Shown: piece by piece, positions 1 to 9,161 of the stretch | How the letters are laid out: the number at the start of each line of letters is the position of its first letter | Numbering within the stretch: position 1 is the stretch's first letter | Origin: Paenibacillus urinalis | GTDB lineage: Bacteria; Bacillota; Bacilli; Paenibacillales; Paenibacillaceae | Length of the DNA stretch: 64,000 nucleotides | Assembly (NCBI RefSeq): GCF_028747985.1 | Contig: NZ_CP118108.1 | Location: 3,725,501 to 3,789,500 of the forward strand | Direction of reading: 5' to 3' | The notes under the pieces: generated by a model | Seen by the model: only the letters and a program-made list of their open reading frames with translations | Told to the model about the DNA's origin: nothing | Databases searched by the model: none | Made by a program: the position numbers and the translations under genes

Positions 1-44
1 TCCTCCAGATACGTATGTGAAGATTGTTTCGCTTCTGCTTCCAT
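1..44 (-). CDS. sigF: Sporulation sigma factor SigF, N-terminal 14 codons only
   Basis: Start of the forespore sigma factor, cut by the left edge of the window. The reverse strand reads MEAEAKQSS from an ATG at 44. It is preceded by a good ribosome binding site (AGGGG, about 10 bases upstream) that lies just after the spoIIAB stop. Position directly behind spoIIAA-spoIIAB is the invariant spoIIA operon order, in which SpoIIAB holds SigF inactive until SpoIIAA releases it. Too little protein is visible to confirm the family from its own sequence; the call rests mainly on context. Confidence 0.8.
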   Translation of the reverse strand, partial: MEAEAKQSSHTYLE

Positions 45-55
45 AGGTCCAACCC

Positions 56-511
56 CTAATTATACAGTGCTTTCTTGGATTCTATCCGTTTCTTCATCAT
101 GATCGAAGTACCTCGCCCAGGCTCGCTCACCACTTCACATTCATCCATGAAATTTTCCATTATGGTGAATCCCATACCTGAACGCTCAAGCTCTGGCTTA
201 GAAGTGTACAGCGGCTGCTTCGCCAGCTCCAAGTCCTCAATTCCCTGACCCTGGTCTTCAATGACAAGCGTAATCATATCTCCAATAATTTCTGCCTTAA
301 TGGTTACGACCCCGGCAGAGTCATTGTTGTAGCCATGAATGATGCTGTTCGTCACGGCCTCGGATACGACCGTTTTCAAATCGCTCAGCTCGTCCATTGT
401 CGGATCCAGCTGAGAAATAAAGGCTGCTACCGCGACTCTGGCGAATGATTCATTCTCCGACTTGGCTGCAAACTGCAAATTCATAAAATTTGATAGCTGC
501 TCACTGCTCAT
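56..511 (-). CDS. spoIIAB: Anti-sigma F factor / serine kinase SpoIIAB
   Basis: Binds and inhibits SigF and phosphorylates SpoIIAA with ATP. The 151-residue protein shows the GHKL ATPase signature in order: N-box [10 protein letters not shown] (51-60), G1 box DQGQGI (86-91) and G2 box RSGMGF (110-115). Length fits the family (about 146 residues in B. subtilis). Its ATG overlaps the spoIIAA stop by four bases (ATGA), implying translational coupling, and sigF follows directly. Cytosolic, acting in the predivisional cell and forespore. Confidence 0.97.
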   Translation of the reverse strand: MSSEQLSNFMNLQFAAKSENESFARVAVAAFISQLDPTMDELSDLKTVVSEAVTNSIIHGYNNDSAGVVTIKAEIIGDMITLVIEDQGQGIEDLELAKQPLYTSKPELERSGMGFTIMENFMDECEVVSEPGRGTSIMMKKRIESKKALYN

Positions 512-861
512 GAGACCACCTCCAGATCCGAGAGGGCGCTTCCCTCGTTTTCGAACACCGGCATAATTTTGAACAAGCCTGACATTTCAAGCAAACGGTA
601 TACAGCAGGATTGGCTCCGGATATGACCATTTTTCCACCTTTATGATGTATCAACTTATAGCGTCCAAGAATGACACCCAGTCCTGAACTATCCATAAAG
701 TCAAGGTCTTTCAAGCTAAGAATCAGGTGCTTGCTGTTCTGTCTTGCAATCGCCTCATCCATCTGTAGACGTACCAGATCTGCTGTGTGGTGATCGAGCT
801 CTCCAGATAATCGTACAATAAGCACCCCATGTGCATACTCCATACTGACCTGTAAATTCAT
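508..861 (-). CDS. spoIIAA: Anti-sigma F factor antagonist SpoIIAA
   Basis: STAS-domain anti-anti-sigma factor. Unphosphorylated SpoIIAA attacks the SpoIIAB-SigF complex and frees SigF; SpoIIAB inactivates it by phosphorylating a serine. The protein has 117 residues, and the phosphoacceptor region [10 protein letters not shown] places Ser58 exactly where the B. subtilis protein is phosphorylated. First gene of the spoIIAA-spoIIAB-sigF unit. A sigma-H-like promoter lies in the 113-base gap behind dacF, so this unit can be expressed separately from dacF. Confidence 0.97.
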   Translation of the reverse strand: MNLQVSMEYAHGVLIVRLSGELDHHTADLVRLQMDEAIARQNSKHLILSLKDLDFMDSSGLGVILGRYKLIHHKGGKMVISGANPAVYRLLEMSGLFKIMPVFENEGSALSDLEVVS

Positions 862-893
862 GCTTGCTCACTCTCCTCCCTGTCATGACCAAC

Positions 894-932
894 CATTTCT
901 ACGCCGATTTGCAGCTTTCCTGCACTCCGACA
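894..932 (-). promoter_or_regulatory. Candidate sigma-H promoter with a 0A-like box for spoIIA
   Basis: On the minus strand between dacF and spoIIAA: -35 GCAGGAAAG (923-915), a 12-base spacer, and -10 GTAGAAATG (902-894). These resemble the sigma-H pattern RnAGGAwWW / RnnGAATww with one mismatch in each element. Just upstream, TGTCGGA (932-926) differs by one base from the Spo0A box TGTCGAA. In B. subtilis spoIIA is transcribed by sigma-H under Spo0A control, so the placement is as expected. Inferred by eye, not tested. Confidence 0.55.
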
Positions 933-974
933 AAACTAGAAGAAATGTCTCATGAATCAACAAAGCTGCTTATT

Positions 975-2162
975 TTAGCGGAAAAGATCAGAGGTTGTCC
1001 GTTTGAAGAGCTTCCAGAAGCCTGCTTTATCAACGTCTACCGCTGCTGTAATGTCAAACTCCTTGAGTACCTTGTTATCCTGAGATACTACAAGCTTGCC
1101 CAGCACCTGACCTTTTTTGATCGGGGCCTTGATTTCAGAAGGGACAGTCAGCTGCTGCGTCGTTTCCCCGGCGCTGCCTTTTCTCATCAGTACACTGTAA
1201 GGTTCATCAGCCACCAGCTCCAGCTCTTTGATGTTTCCTTTCTCAATATTCACTTTACCGATAACGTCCCCTTGTTTATAAATAGGCTTCATCGTATATT
1301 GTGAAAAGGCGTAATCGAACATATTCGACACTTCGCTGTTTCTCGTTTTCGTATTAGGCTCACCCAGCACGACCGCGACGACACGCATACCATCCTTCAT
1401 TGCTGTGGCGGACAAGCAAAATTTTGCTTCCGAGGTATAGCCTGTTTTTAAGCCATCGGCACCAGTATAGAAACGCACAAGCTTGTTCGTGTTCACAAGC
1501 CAGAACGGCTTGGCACTGTCTTTTCGCAGATAGTCCTGATAGGCTCCGGTATATTTGGTAATGTCTTTATGTTTAAGCAGCTCTCTGCTCATAATAGCAA
1601 TATCATGTGCTGAAGAATAATGATTCTCTACCGGAAGACCGTTACAATTGGCAAAATGGGTATCATTCATGCCCAGCTCTTTTGCTCGATCGTTCATCAT
1701 CTGTACAAATGCTTCTTCAGAGCCGGCAATTTTCTCGGCCATTGCTACGGAAGCATCGTTTCCCGATGCCATGGCAATCCCTTTTAACATCTCATCCACG
1801 GTCATCTCTTCGCCCGGCTCCAGAAAGATCTGAGATCCGCCCATGGAAGATGCATATTCACTCGCTCGAACCTTGTCAGTCCACTTGAGCTTGCCGGAAT
1901 CAATGGCTTCCATTGTTAACAGCATGGTCATAATCTTCGTGATACTGGCAGGAGGCAGTTTCTCATGGCCGTTCTTCTCATAAATAATCGTTCCTGTGTC
2001 CGCATCCAGCATGACCGCTGATTTTGCATTTTCCGCAAGATCCACTGCCGGGGTTGTCTTCTCCGTTTGCGGCCCTGCAGGCTCTTCCGCATATGCGCTG
2101 CTTGGAACGATCAGTGCTGCCGACAATATTATAGCGGTGAGTAGCCTAGCTCCTTGTTTCAT
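975..2162 (-). CDS. dacF: D-alanyl-D-alanine carboxypeptidase DacF
   Basis: Penicillin-binding protein 5-type carboxypeptidase (peptidase S11) that trims the terminal D-Ala from peptidoglycan stem peptides; DacF acts in the forespore and affects cortex cross-linking. The 395-residue protein has a signal peptide with likely cleavage after AYA (residue 25), the SxxK motif SITK (Ser73, Lys76), SGN (133-135) and KTG (239-241), followed by the C-terminal beta domain. ATG start has a strong GAGGAGG ribosome binding site. It sits upstream of spoIIAA as in B. subtilis. Confidence 0.95.
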   Translation of the reverse strand: MKQGARLLTAIILSAALIVPSSAYAEEPAGPQTEKTTPAVDLAENAKSAVMLDADTGTIIYEKNGHEKLPPASITKIMTMLLTMEAIDSGKLKWTDKVRASEYASSMGGSQIFLEPGEEMTVDEMLKGIAMASGNDASVAMAEKIAGSEEAFVQMMNDRAKELGMNDTHFANCNGLPVENHYSSAHDIAIMSRELLKHKDITKYTGAYQDYLRKDSAKPFWLVNTNKLVRFYTGADGLKTGYTSEAKFCLSATAMKDGMRVVAVVLGEPNTKTRNSEVSNMFDYAFSQYTMKPIYKQGDVIGKVNIEKGNIKELELVADEPYSVLMRKGSAGETTQQLTVPSEIKAPIKKGQVLGKLVVSQDNKVLKEFDITAAVDVDKAGFWKLFKRTTSDLFR

Positions 2163-2193
2163 GGCAATATTATCCTCCTCATGTGAATGCTAC

Positions 2194-2223
2194 ATTGTAG
2201 CTTGATAGCTTGATTCGTTATAC
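2194..2223 (-). promoter_or_regulatory. Candidate sigma-F-type promoter of dacF
   Basis: Minus strand: GTATA (2223-2219), a 16-base spacer, then AGCTACAAT (2202-2194). The -35 fits the sigma-F pattern GywTA; the -10 keeps most of GGnnAnAAT (one G is lost). It would start transcription shortly before the dacF ribosome binding site. B. subtilis dacF is forespore expressed, which supports the reading. Weak by sequence alone. Confidence 0.4.
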
Positions 2224-2267
2224 TGCTATTCATTGTCGTCAGGAATCCTCCAAATTATTCCTTGTCT

Positions 2268-2289
2268 GAATCAATTATGAAATTGATTC
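2268..2289. repeat. Perfect 9-bp inverted repeat between dacF and the CDF gene
   Basis: GAATCAATT (2268-2276), a 4-base loop, then AATTGATTC (2281-2289). There is no T-run, so it looks like an operator rather than a terminator. It lies in the 329-base divergent intergenic region 2163-2491, the longest gap near this end. Apart from this repeat and the dacF promoter I see nothing else recognisable in the gap. No regulator can be assigned. Confidence 0.5.
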
Positions 2290-2491
2290 GTCTGTCTATG
2301 AAAAATAGCAGTTCCTACAATTACAAGATATTGAACATCACATAAGGGGTAAGTAAGTACAGTAAGTCCAATGAAGAGCTTCTCATACATTCGGCTTTAC
2401 ATAGAATAACGGGTCAAGGGTAAGGTAAATTTAGATTCACTATCGTCTGCAACAACACTAATCATAGAAATTATCATGCGGAGGAATGACG

Positions 2492-3508
2492 ATGAAGCAT
2501 ACACATCAAAATGACCACAATGAGCGGCCTGTTCACGAACAGCGTCATCATCACGATCACGACGATTATGAACACGATCACAACCATGATCACAGCCACA
2601 GTCATAATCACAGCCATGGGCCTGGTCATTCTCATATTCATACGGATAATAAAAAGGCTCTGTTAATTTCCTTTTTACTTATCACCGGCTTTATGTTGAT
2701 TGAAGTGGTTGGAGGGCTCATCACACATAGCTTGGCCCTGATTGCTGACGCAGGACATATGCTAAGCGACGGGATCGCACTGGCACTCGCTCTTTTTGCG
2801 TTTAAATTTGGTGAGAAATCAGCGAGCAGCTCAAAAACCTATGGCTATAAGCGATTCGAGATTATCGCTGCTTTTCTGAACGGGATTACCCTGCTTGTCA
2901 TTTCTGTATTGATCATATGGGAAGCGATTCAGCGGTTTGCTGCGCCACCTGAAGTGGCAAGTACAGGGATGCTGACCATTGCTGTGCTTGGCCTGATCAT
3001 TAATGTCATCGTAGCCGTTGTATTAATGACAGGTGGTGATGTCAAAGGGAACTTGAACTTGAGAGGTGCATTTCTCCATGTCCTGGGAGATTTATTAGGA
3101 TCAATCGGAGCTATTGCAGCAGGTCTTCTGATGATGTTCTTCGGATGGTCTATTGCCGACCCCATCGCCAGTCTGCTCGTAGCCGTCCTTATACTTGTCA
3201 GTGGATACCGAGTTACCAAAGATTCCATGCATGTACTGATGGAAGGCAAGCCAGAATCCGTAAATCTAAGTGATATCCGCAGCAAGCTTCTTGGTCTGCC
3301 TTGTGTAGTTGAACTTCATGACCTCCACAGCTGGTCAATAACCTCTGATTATACAGCGCTGACTGTTCATCTGGTTGTATCGAATTCGGCCGATCGGGAT
3401 CTGCTGCTAAAACAAGCTAAAGACATGCTGCGTCAGGAGTTTCATATCCAGCATTCCACCGTTCAAATCGAAGGGGATTTAAAAATTTGCGACGAAAGAT
3501 GTAATTGA
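2492..3508 (+). CDS. Cation diffusion facilitator (zinc/cobalt efflux, CzcD type)
   Basis: Membrane antiporter of the CDF family that exports Zn2+ or related divalent ions in exchange for protons. The first 50 residues form a very His/Asp-rich tail, followed by six transmembrane helices. Metal-site motifs are visible in helix II (IADAGHMLSDG) and helix V (LHVLGDLLGS), with a cytosolic C-terminal domain after them. I chose the second in-frame ATG (2492) because GGAGG lies seven bases upstream; the ATG at 2486 is too close to it. Single gene, ended by the hairpin at 3527-3565. Metal specificity is not shown by sequence. Confidence 0.93.
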   Translation: MKHTHQNDHNERPVHEQRHHHDHDDYEHDHNHDHSHSHNHSHGPGHSHIHTDNKKALLISFLLITGFMLIEVVGGLITHSLALIADAGHMLSDGIALALALFAFKFGEKSASSSKTYGYKRFEIIAAFLNGITLLVISVLIIWEAIQRFAAPPEVASTGMLTIAVLGLIINVIVAVVLMTGGDVKGNLNLRGAFLHVLGDLLGSIGAIAAGLLMMFFGWSIADPIASLLVAVLILVSGYRVTKDSMHVLMEGKPESVNLSDIRSKLLGLPCVVELHDLHSWSITSDYTALTVHLVVSNSADRDLLLKQAKDMLRQEFHIQHSTVQIEGDLKICDERCN

Positions 3509-3524
3509 GAGCTAGATGAATATA

Positions 3525-3568
3525 AAAAGAAGCTGAAGGACAGTGATGCTGCCCTTCAGCTTCTTGTT
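3525..3568. terminator. Bidirectional rho-independent terminator
   Basis: Long inverted repeat AAGAAGCTGAAGG / CCTTCAGCTTCTT (3527-3565) between the convergent CDF gene and pdp. Only short T-runs flank it, but stem length and position between two gene ends make a shared terminator likely. Confidence 0.75.
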
Positions 3569-3586
3569 CGTTATACCACCTATATA

Positions 3587-4921
3587 TCATACAAAGCGCT
3601 GAACTCCATCCTTCGTCACCAAAGCATAGATCAAAGGTTGCTCAGGCACGGGAGCTTCTGAGATCTTATATGCCTGCTGAAGCTTCTGCTCTGCTTCCTG
3701 AAGCTTGCTGTCGCTTCCATCATTGGCATGAAGCATCGCAATCACCTCACCAGCCTTCACCTGATCGCCGACTTTTTTGACAAGGGTTACTCCAACCGCA
3801 TGATCAATGACGGAATCGGTCGTTTCACGGCCGGCGCCAAGCAGCATGGCGCTAATTCCAATGGCCTCAGCCTCAATCCCAGCCACATACCCATCCGTTG
3901 GAGCCTTCACTTCAATTGTGCGCTTAGCGGTCGGCAGAAGAGACAAATCCTCAATTTGTCCTACATCTCCCTGTTGCGCTTTGACCATCTGCTTGAGCTT
4001 ATCAAACGCAAGTCCTTGTGATAGAATATCCCGCAATTTCTCGCGGGCTTCCTCTACAGACTCCGCTTTGCCGCCAAGAACCAGCATATGTGATGCCAGG
4101 AACAGGCTGACCTCTTCCAGATCCTCAGGTCCGTTTCCTTGCAGCGTTTCTACTGCTTCTTTAATTTCCAAGGCATTACCGATGCCATGACCGAGCGGCT
4201 GATCCATATCACTGATGACAGCTACCGTCTCACGGCCTACATGGGTCCCGATATCGACCATCGCTTCTGCCAGCTTGATTGAATCATCAAGCGTCTTCAT
4301 GAATGCACCGCTGCCAGTCTTGACATCGAGTACAATTGCGTCTGCACCGGCTGCAATCTTCTTACTCATCACTGAGCTGGCAATCAGCGGAATCGCATTT
4401 ACCGTTGCCGTCACATCTCTTAATGCGTACAGCTTCTTGTCTGCTGGAGCCATGTTGCCGCTTTGTCCGATGACCGCGGCCCCCACCTCATTAACCTGCT
4501 TGAAGAACTGCTCTTGATCCAGTTCAATCTGAAATCCGCTTATCGATTCCAGCTTGTCCAATGTGCCGCCGGTATGACCAAGACCACGTCCGGACATTTT
4601 AGCAACCGGAACACCAGCTGCAGCCACGAGTGGGGCAAGAACAATGGTCGTCTTGTCACCAACGCCACCCGTTGAATGCTTGTCTACCTTAATGCCTGCA
4701 ATCGGAGACAGATCCACCTGATCACCAGATTTAGCCATCGCCATCGTCAAATCCCCGGTTTCCTTCGCTGTCATGCCCTGGAAAAAGACAGCCATCGCCC
4801 AAGCTGACATCTGATAGTCCGGAATGTCTCCACGGCTGTATCCTTGAATCAGATAGGAGATCTCCTCTGTTGACAGCTCCTGTCCATCTCGCTTCTTCTG
4901 AATGATATCAACGGCTCTCAT
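3587..4921 (-). CDS. pdp: Pyrimidine-nucleoside phosphorylase
   Basis: Cleaves uridine, thymidine and deoxyuridine with phosphate to the base and (deoxy)ribose 1-phosphate. The 444-residue protein shows the phosphate-binding motif KHSTGGVGD (81-89) and the [16 protein letters not shown] active-site segment typical of thymidine/pyrimidine phosphorylases. It is last in a run of nucleoside salvage genes with two purine nucleoside phosphorylases and deoB, so sugar phosphates released here can be isomerised by DeoB. Confidence 0.95.
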   Translation of the reverse strand: MRAVDIIQKKRDGQELSTEEISYLIQGYSRGDIPDYQMSAWAMAVFFQGMTAKETGDLTMAMAKSGDQVDLSPIAGIKVDKHSTGGVGDKTTIVLAPLVAAAGVPVAKMSGRGLGHTGGTLDKLESISGFQIELDQEQFFKQVNEVGAAVIGQSGNMAPADKKLYALRDVTATVNAIPLIASSVMSKKIAAGADAIVLDVKTGSGAFMKTLDDSIKLAEAMVDIGTHVGRETVAVISDMDQPLGHGIGNALEIKEAVETLQGNGPEDLEEVSLFLASHMLVLGGKAESVEEAREKLRDILSQGLAFDKLKQMVKAQQGDVGQIEDLSLLPTAKRTIEVKAPTDGYVAGIEAEAIGISAMLLGAGRETTDSVIDHAVGVTLVKKVGDQVKAGEVIAMLHANDGSDSKLQEAEQKLQQAYKISEAPVPEQPLIYALVTKDGVQRFV

Positions 4922-4970
4922 ACGTTAGATCACACCTTTAGCTGCTTTTATTTTTAACAAATTCAAAGAA

Positions 4971-5828
4971 TTACACGCGGCTCACAAATGCACGGATCAG
5001 TCCAATAAATTTCGGCTTTGTCCGGTTCGCTACAGCGACAACCTGCTCATGTGTCAGCGGCTCAAGCTCTTCGCCAATCGCCATATCGGTAATGCAGGAG
5101 ATACCCAGTACACGCAGTCCCGCATGACTTGCCGCGATGACTTCGCCTACAGTAGACATCCCGATTGCATCCCCGCCAAGCAGAGCAAACATCGTGGATT
5201 CTTTAGGCGTTGAATATGTAGGTCCACTAATGCCGCAATAGACGCCTTCTTGAAGCTCAAGTACGGATCCATCTTCACCATGTATATCTTTAGCCAGCTC
5301 CTTCGCCAATATGCGATATTCAGGATCATATGCTGCTGACATATCTGGAAAACGAACTCCCAGCTTCGGATCATTGGGTCCGATGAGCGGGTTAGCTCCC
5401 GTCATATTGATATGATCGGAGATGAGCATGAGATCTCCTGCCTTGAAAGCACGGTTCATGCCGCCTGCTGCATTCGTTAATACGAGAGTCTGAATACCAA
5501 GTCTTTTCATTACATAAACGGGCATAACAACGGTACGCATGTCATATCCCTCATAGTAATGAAAACGCCCCTGCATGATAATAACATCCTTGCCTTCGAG
5601 CTGACCGATCACAAAGCGTCCTGCATGTCCTTCAACGGTAGATTTAGGAAAATGCGGTACTTCATCGTAGGGAATATATACGGCATCTTCGATTTGATCG
5701 CCCAAATCTCCGAGCCCTGAGCCCAGCACCAAGCCAATTTTGGGAGAATATTTACCCAGCTTGCTTGTTATGTATGCAGCGGCTTCCTCGATATTTCCAG
5801 CGTACATCGTCGTATTCACTTGGTTCAT
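4971..5828 (-). CDS. Purine nucleoside phosphorylase paralogue with Asp at the base-specificity site
   Basis: Trimeric-type purine nucleoside phosphorylase, 285 residues. Visible motifs: phosphate loop GSGLG, GRFHYYEGY, NAAGG, and LQEGVY with the glutamate contacting the purine. The segment SCITDMAIG carries Asp where family members acting on 6-oxopurines have Asn (human Asn243). The neighbour at 5853-6680 keeps Asn. From published work on the human Asn-to-Asp variant, Asp favours 6-aminopurines, so this copy may prefer adenosine-type substrates; that is inference. Transcribed between the second PNP gene and pdp. Confidence 0.93.
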   Translation of the reverse strand: MNQVNTTMYAGNIEEAAAYITSKLGKYSPKIGLVLGSGLGDLGDQIEDAVYIPYDEVPHFPKSTVEGHAGRFVIGQLEGKDVIIMQGRFHYYEGYDMRTVVMPVYVMKRLGIQTLVLTNAAGGMNRAFKAGDLMLISDHINMTGANPLIGPNDPKLGVRFPDMSAAYDPEYRILAKELAKDIHGEDGSVLELQEGVYCGISGPTYSTPKESTMFALLGGDAIGMSTVGEVIAASHAGLRVLGISCITDMAIGEELEPLTHEQVVAVANRTKPKFIGLIRAFVSRV

Positions 5829-5852
5829 TGTGTATTTCCCCTCTTCGTAAAT

Positions 5853-6680
5853 TTACATGTATGGGATCAGTGCCATAACTAATCCAAGGAACTTCCCTTT
5901 AACTTGTTCTGCGGTTTCCATAACCTCATCGTGTGAGAGAGGCTGATCCAGAATTCCGGCTGCCATGTTCGTAATACAGGAGATACCCAGCACTTCAATA
6001 CCAGTATGACGCGCTACAATGACTTCTGCGACGGTTGACATCCCGACAGCATCAGCCCCAAGTTTGCGCAGCATCACAATTTCGGCTGGAGTTTCATAGT
6101 TGGGACCGAGAAGTCCTGCATATACCCCTTCCTGAATGTTAAAGCCCTGTGCTTCAGCTGTTGTTTTAGCCAGACTGCGCAGTCTACCGCTGTAGGCTTC
6201 TGACATATCAGGGAAACGAACACCAAAAGCAGGCTCATTCGGTCCAACCAATGGGTTACGGCCGGTCAAGTTCAGATGATCAGAGATAATCATGAGATCG
6301 CCTGCATGATAATGGGTATTTACACCGCCTGCCGCATTGGTTACCAGCATTTTTTCAACGCCGATCTCCTTCATAACTCGAACCGGAAAGGCAGTCACTT
6401 CCGGACCGTAGCCTTCATACATGTGGAATCTGCCCTTCATCATGACAACCGGGCGGCCCTGTATATTACCAATCAGCAGCTCTCCCACATGTCCCTCAAC
6501 CGTAGATACGGGAAAATGAGGTATATCTTCATACGGAATCGCTACCGCATCCTCAATAAGCTCTGCTAAAATGCCAAGTCCGGAACCAAGGATCAGCCCG
6601 ATTTCGGGCTTCACACTTGTTTTTTCTTTAATAAAAGCTGCTGCTTCTTGTACCATGCTTTGTGTTAGAATTTTTACCAT
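5853..6680 (-). CDS. punA: Purine nucleoside phosphorylase (canonical, Asn at specificity site)
   Basis: Phosphorolyses inosine and guanosine to base and ribose 1-phosphate. The 275-residue protein has GSGLG, GRFHMYEGY, NAAGG, IQEGVYAGLLGPNYETPAE and the segment SCITNMAAG, with the Asn that reads O6/N7 of the purine. It sits 24 bases upstream of its paralogue and downstream of deoB in one transcription direction. The pair is clearly related but well diverged, so this is an old duplication rather than a recent copy. Confidence 0.95.
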   Translation of the reverse strand: MVKILTQSMVQEAAAFIKEKTSVKPEIGLILGSGLGILAELIEDAVAIPYEDIPHFPVSTVEGHVGELLIGNIQGRPVVMMKGRFHMYEGYGPEVTAFPVRVMKEIGVEKMLVTNAAGGVNTHYHAGDLMIISDHLNLTGRNPLVGPNEPAFGVRFPDMSEAYSGRLRSLAKTTAEAQGFNIQEGVYAGLLGPNYETPAEIVMLRKLGADAVGMSTVAEVIVARHTGIEVLGISCITNMAAGILDQPLSHDEVMETAEQVKGKFLGLVMALIPYM

Positions 6681-6719
6681 TTTGCTAAATAGCCCCTTTT
6701 GCTTGAATTTCCATTCTTC

Positions 6720-7913
6720 TTACTTCAATTGATTCAGAAAGCTCTCCCCATGAAGCGGAGCCGTTGCGCCGAAATTATCGGAGATCGTAGCTCCCAGATC
6801 CGAATACGTCTCCCGTACTCCTATCGTGTCACCCGGCTGCTTGAGAGCTGGACTGTAAATAAGTACCGGCACATACTCCCGTGTATGATCTGTTCCGCGA
6901 TGAATCGGATCGTTCCCATGATCAGCCGAGATGATCAATAGATCTTCTTCACTGATACGCTCCATAATCTTAGGGAGCTCCTGATCGAACACTTCTAGTG
7001 CACCCGCATAACCCTCCGGATCTCTGCGATGTCCATATAATGAATCAAAATCGACCAAATTCGTGAACAAAAGACCATTGAAATCTCGTCCCAGCTGCTG
7101 GATCGTGACTTCAATACCATGCTCATTGCTTTTTGTCGGATACGCTTCAGTTACACCTTCACCGTCAAAAATATCATTGATTTTACCAACGGCAATAACA
7201 TCATACCCTGCACTATGCAGCGCATTCATGACGGTAGGCTCTGGCGGCTTGACCGCATAATCATGTCTATTGGAGGTCCGTTTAAAAGCACCTGGAGTTC
7301 CGACATACGGACGTGCAATGACACGCCCTACCGAATGCTCAGGAGCGAGCGTCAGCTTACGGGCAATCTTGCAGGCTTTGTACAGTTCCTCGAGAGGGAT
7401 GATATCTTCATGAGCAGCAATCTGGAACACACTATCCGCCGAAGTATATACGATCCAGGCTCCGGTCTTCATCTGTTCTTCTCCGTATTCGTCCAGCACT
7501 TCTGTTCCCGAAGCAGGCTTGTTACAGATGACCTTACGGCCAGTCTGCTTCTCAAACTCGGTAATCAAATCTTGAGGAAATCCATCAGGATATGTATTAA
7601 AAGGCGTGTCAATCTTAAGACCCATCAGCTCCCAATGGCCTGTCATCGTGTCCTTACCTGCCGATACCTCTTTCATCTTGCCATAATAAGCCTGAGGCTT
7701 GTCCACTGGATCAAGCGGAGGAATTTCGGCGATATTACCAAGTCCTAATTTCTGCATGTTCGGCAGCTTCACATGAGGAACTTTTTCCAAAATATGTCCT
7801 AATGTATGAGCACCTTCGTCGCCGAATTCGGGTGCATCCGGCAATGCTCCAATCCCAACACTGTCTAGTACGATAAAGCATATGCGTTTGAATCTAGGTT
7901 TATTGTTTGTCAT
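6720..7913 (-). CDS. deoB: Phosphopentomutase
   Basis: Interconverts (deoxy)ribose 1-phosphate and 5-phosphate, linking nucleoside phosphorolysis to the pentose phosphate pathway. The 397-residue protein belongs to the alkaline-phosphatase-like metalloenzymes. N-terminal [12 protein letters not shown] holds a metal-binding Asp and precedes the phosphoacceptor region; C-terminal SADHGNDP and HTREYVPVL supply the remaining metal ligands. Ribosome binding site GAAGGGG lies upstream of the ATG. Leads the salvage run deoB-PNP-PNP-pdp. Confidence 0.97.
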   Translation of the reverse strand: MTNNKPRFKRICFIVLDSVGIGALPDAPEFGDEGAHTLGHILEKVPHVKLPNMQKLGLGNIAEIPPLDPVDKPQAYYGKMKEVSAGKDTMTGHWELMGLKIDTPFNTYPDGFPQDLITEFEKQTGRKVICNKPASGTEVLDEYGEEQMKTGAWIVYTSADSVFQIAAHEDIIPLEELYKACKIARKLTLAPEHSVGRVIARPYVGTPGAFKRTSNRHDYAVKPPEPTVMNALHSAGYDVIAVGKINDIFDGEGVTEAYPTKSNEHGIEVTIQQLGRDFNGLLFTNLVDFDSLYGHRRDPEGYAGALEVFDQELPKIMERISEEDLLIISADHGNDPIHRGTDHTREYVPVLIYSPALKQPGDTIGVRETYSDLGATISDNFGATAPLHGESFLNQLK

Positions 7914-7968
7914 GATGTACGTAATACCCCTTCCTGTATTATCAATTCAATCTAGTGCCCAGCATTGA

Positions 7969-8862
7969 TTACGCTCTCGGGTGATAATGATCATATACGT
8001 CCTTCATATTTCGTTTTACTACATGGCTGTACATCTGGGTTGTTGAAATATCTGCATGTCCCATCATTTCCTGTACCGATCTTAAATCGGCGCCATTCTC
8101 CAGTAGATGAGCCGCAAAGGAATGCCTTAACGTATGTGGTGTAATTCTTCCTTCAGCGAGTCCAGCACCTTCAGCGTACTTCTTAATCATCTTCCAGATT
8201 CCCTGCCTGGTCAGCCTGGCACCATTCGTATTCACGAACAGTGCCTCTTCTTCTCCATTCGCCTTCAACAGCGCACTCCGGGCATGATTCACGTATTCGG
8301 CTGTCGCTTGGGCAGCAACCCCTGTTATAGGGATTACCCGCTCCTTGGCACTGTTGCTGCCGGTTCTCAAAAACCTCAGCTGCGGATTTAAATCCTTCAC
8401 ATTAAGCTGCACCAATTCAGAGACTTTAATCCCCGTCGCATACAGCAGCTCAAGCATGGCTTTGTCTCTTGCCCCAGGCGGTGTTGAAGAGTCAGGCAGC
8501 GATAGTAGTCTGTCCACTTCTGCAATGGTAAGAATTTTGGGAGGAGACTTTTCTAATTTGGGTGAGTCCAAATGATACGTTGGATCTTTCTGCACAACAC
8601 CCTGATACATCAAATAATGGAAAAAAGAACGGATCGAAACCACATTACGAGCAATCGTTGAAGCTGCCTTCTTCTGCTTCTTCAAATATCCCATGTACAG
8701 CACAATTTGATTGCGTGAAACGTCCTGAGCCTGTGTAATCTGTTCCTTATCCATATACCCAATAAACTGCTCTATATCACGTCTGTAGGATTCCAGTGTA
8801 CTTAAGGAAGAGCCCTTGTCTTCCTGTAAATAATTCATGTAAGGCTGCACATAATTCCTCAT
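7969..8862 (-). CDS. xerD: Site-specific tyrosine recombinase XerD
   Basis: Resolves chromosome dimers at dif together with XerC. 297 residues: N-terminal SAM-like core-binding domain (about 1-90), then the catalytic domain. Visible catalytic residues: Lys173 (SAKER), His243 and Arg246 (HTLRH), His269 (MMGH) and Tyr278 nucleophile. The position normally held by catalytic Arg I (ATGxRVSEL) is Lys146 here (ATGIKVSEL). Upstream of deoB, as in B. subtilis (ripX-drm). Confidence 0.95.
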   Translation of the reverse strand: MRNYVQPYMNYLQEDKGSSLSTLESYRRDIEQFIGYMDKEQITQAQDVSRNQIVLYMGYLKKQKKAASTIARNVVSIRSFFHYLMYQGVVQKDPTYHLDSPKLEKSPPKILTIAEVDRLLSLPDSSTPPGARDKAMLELLYATGIKVSELVQLNVKDLNPQLRFLRTGSNSAKERVIPITGVAAQATAEYVNHARSALLKANGEEEALFVNTNGARLTRQGIWKMIKKYAEGAGLAEGRITPHTLRHSFAAHLLENGADLRSVQEMMGHADISTTQMYSHVVKRNMKDVYDHYHPRA

Positions 8863-8918
8863 CGGCTTTATTACGCTCCCTTACTACAAATTTTCATTAT
8901 GACTTTAGATCAACACCC

Positions 8919-9161
8919 TTATTCACCATACCAATAGAAGAAGCGCAGTCGTTCGAGCATACTCGTCTTCTCCATAACAAGGCCTGTGCCTTCCTCATGA
9001 TGAAATACTTTAAGCGCATTTCCCTCTGGAATTTTGTAGTGATCCACCGGTGTAATCCATTCCGAAAATAGATTGAACACATTATAGAACATGTATACAA
9101 GTGCAGCAAATACGATAAGAAATCGAACGAGTCGAAACATTCTGCGGAGTGAAAAAACCAT
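8919..9161 (-). CDS. DUF4227 membrane protein (YqzK family)
   Basis: 80-residue protein with one N-terminal transmembrane helix (about 10-28) and a short extracytoplasmic part. Function is unknown. It occupies the conserved slot between fur and xerD seen in B. subtilis, which with size and topology supports the DUF4227/YqzK family. A longer reading frame overlaps it on the same strand but lacks the family features. Confidence 0.8.
   Translation of the reverse strand: MVFSLRRMFRLVRFLIVFAALVYMFYNVFNLFSEWITPVDHYKIPEGNALKVFHHEEGTGLVMEKTSMLERLRFFYWYGE

Noticed and set aside
864..1304. Open frame on the plus strand over the dacF end
   Set aside because: It lies opposite the well supported dacF gene and its promoter gap, has no ribosome binding site and no recognisable domain.
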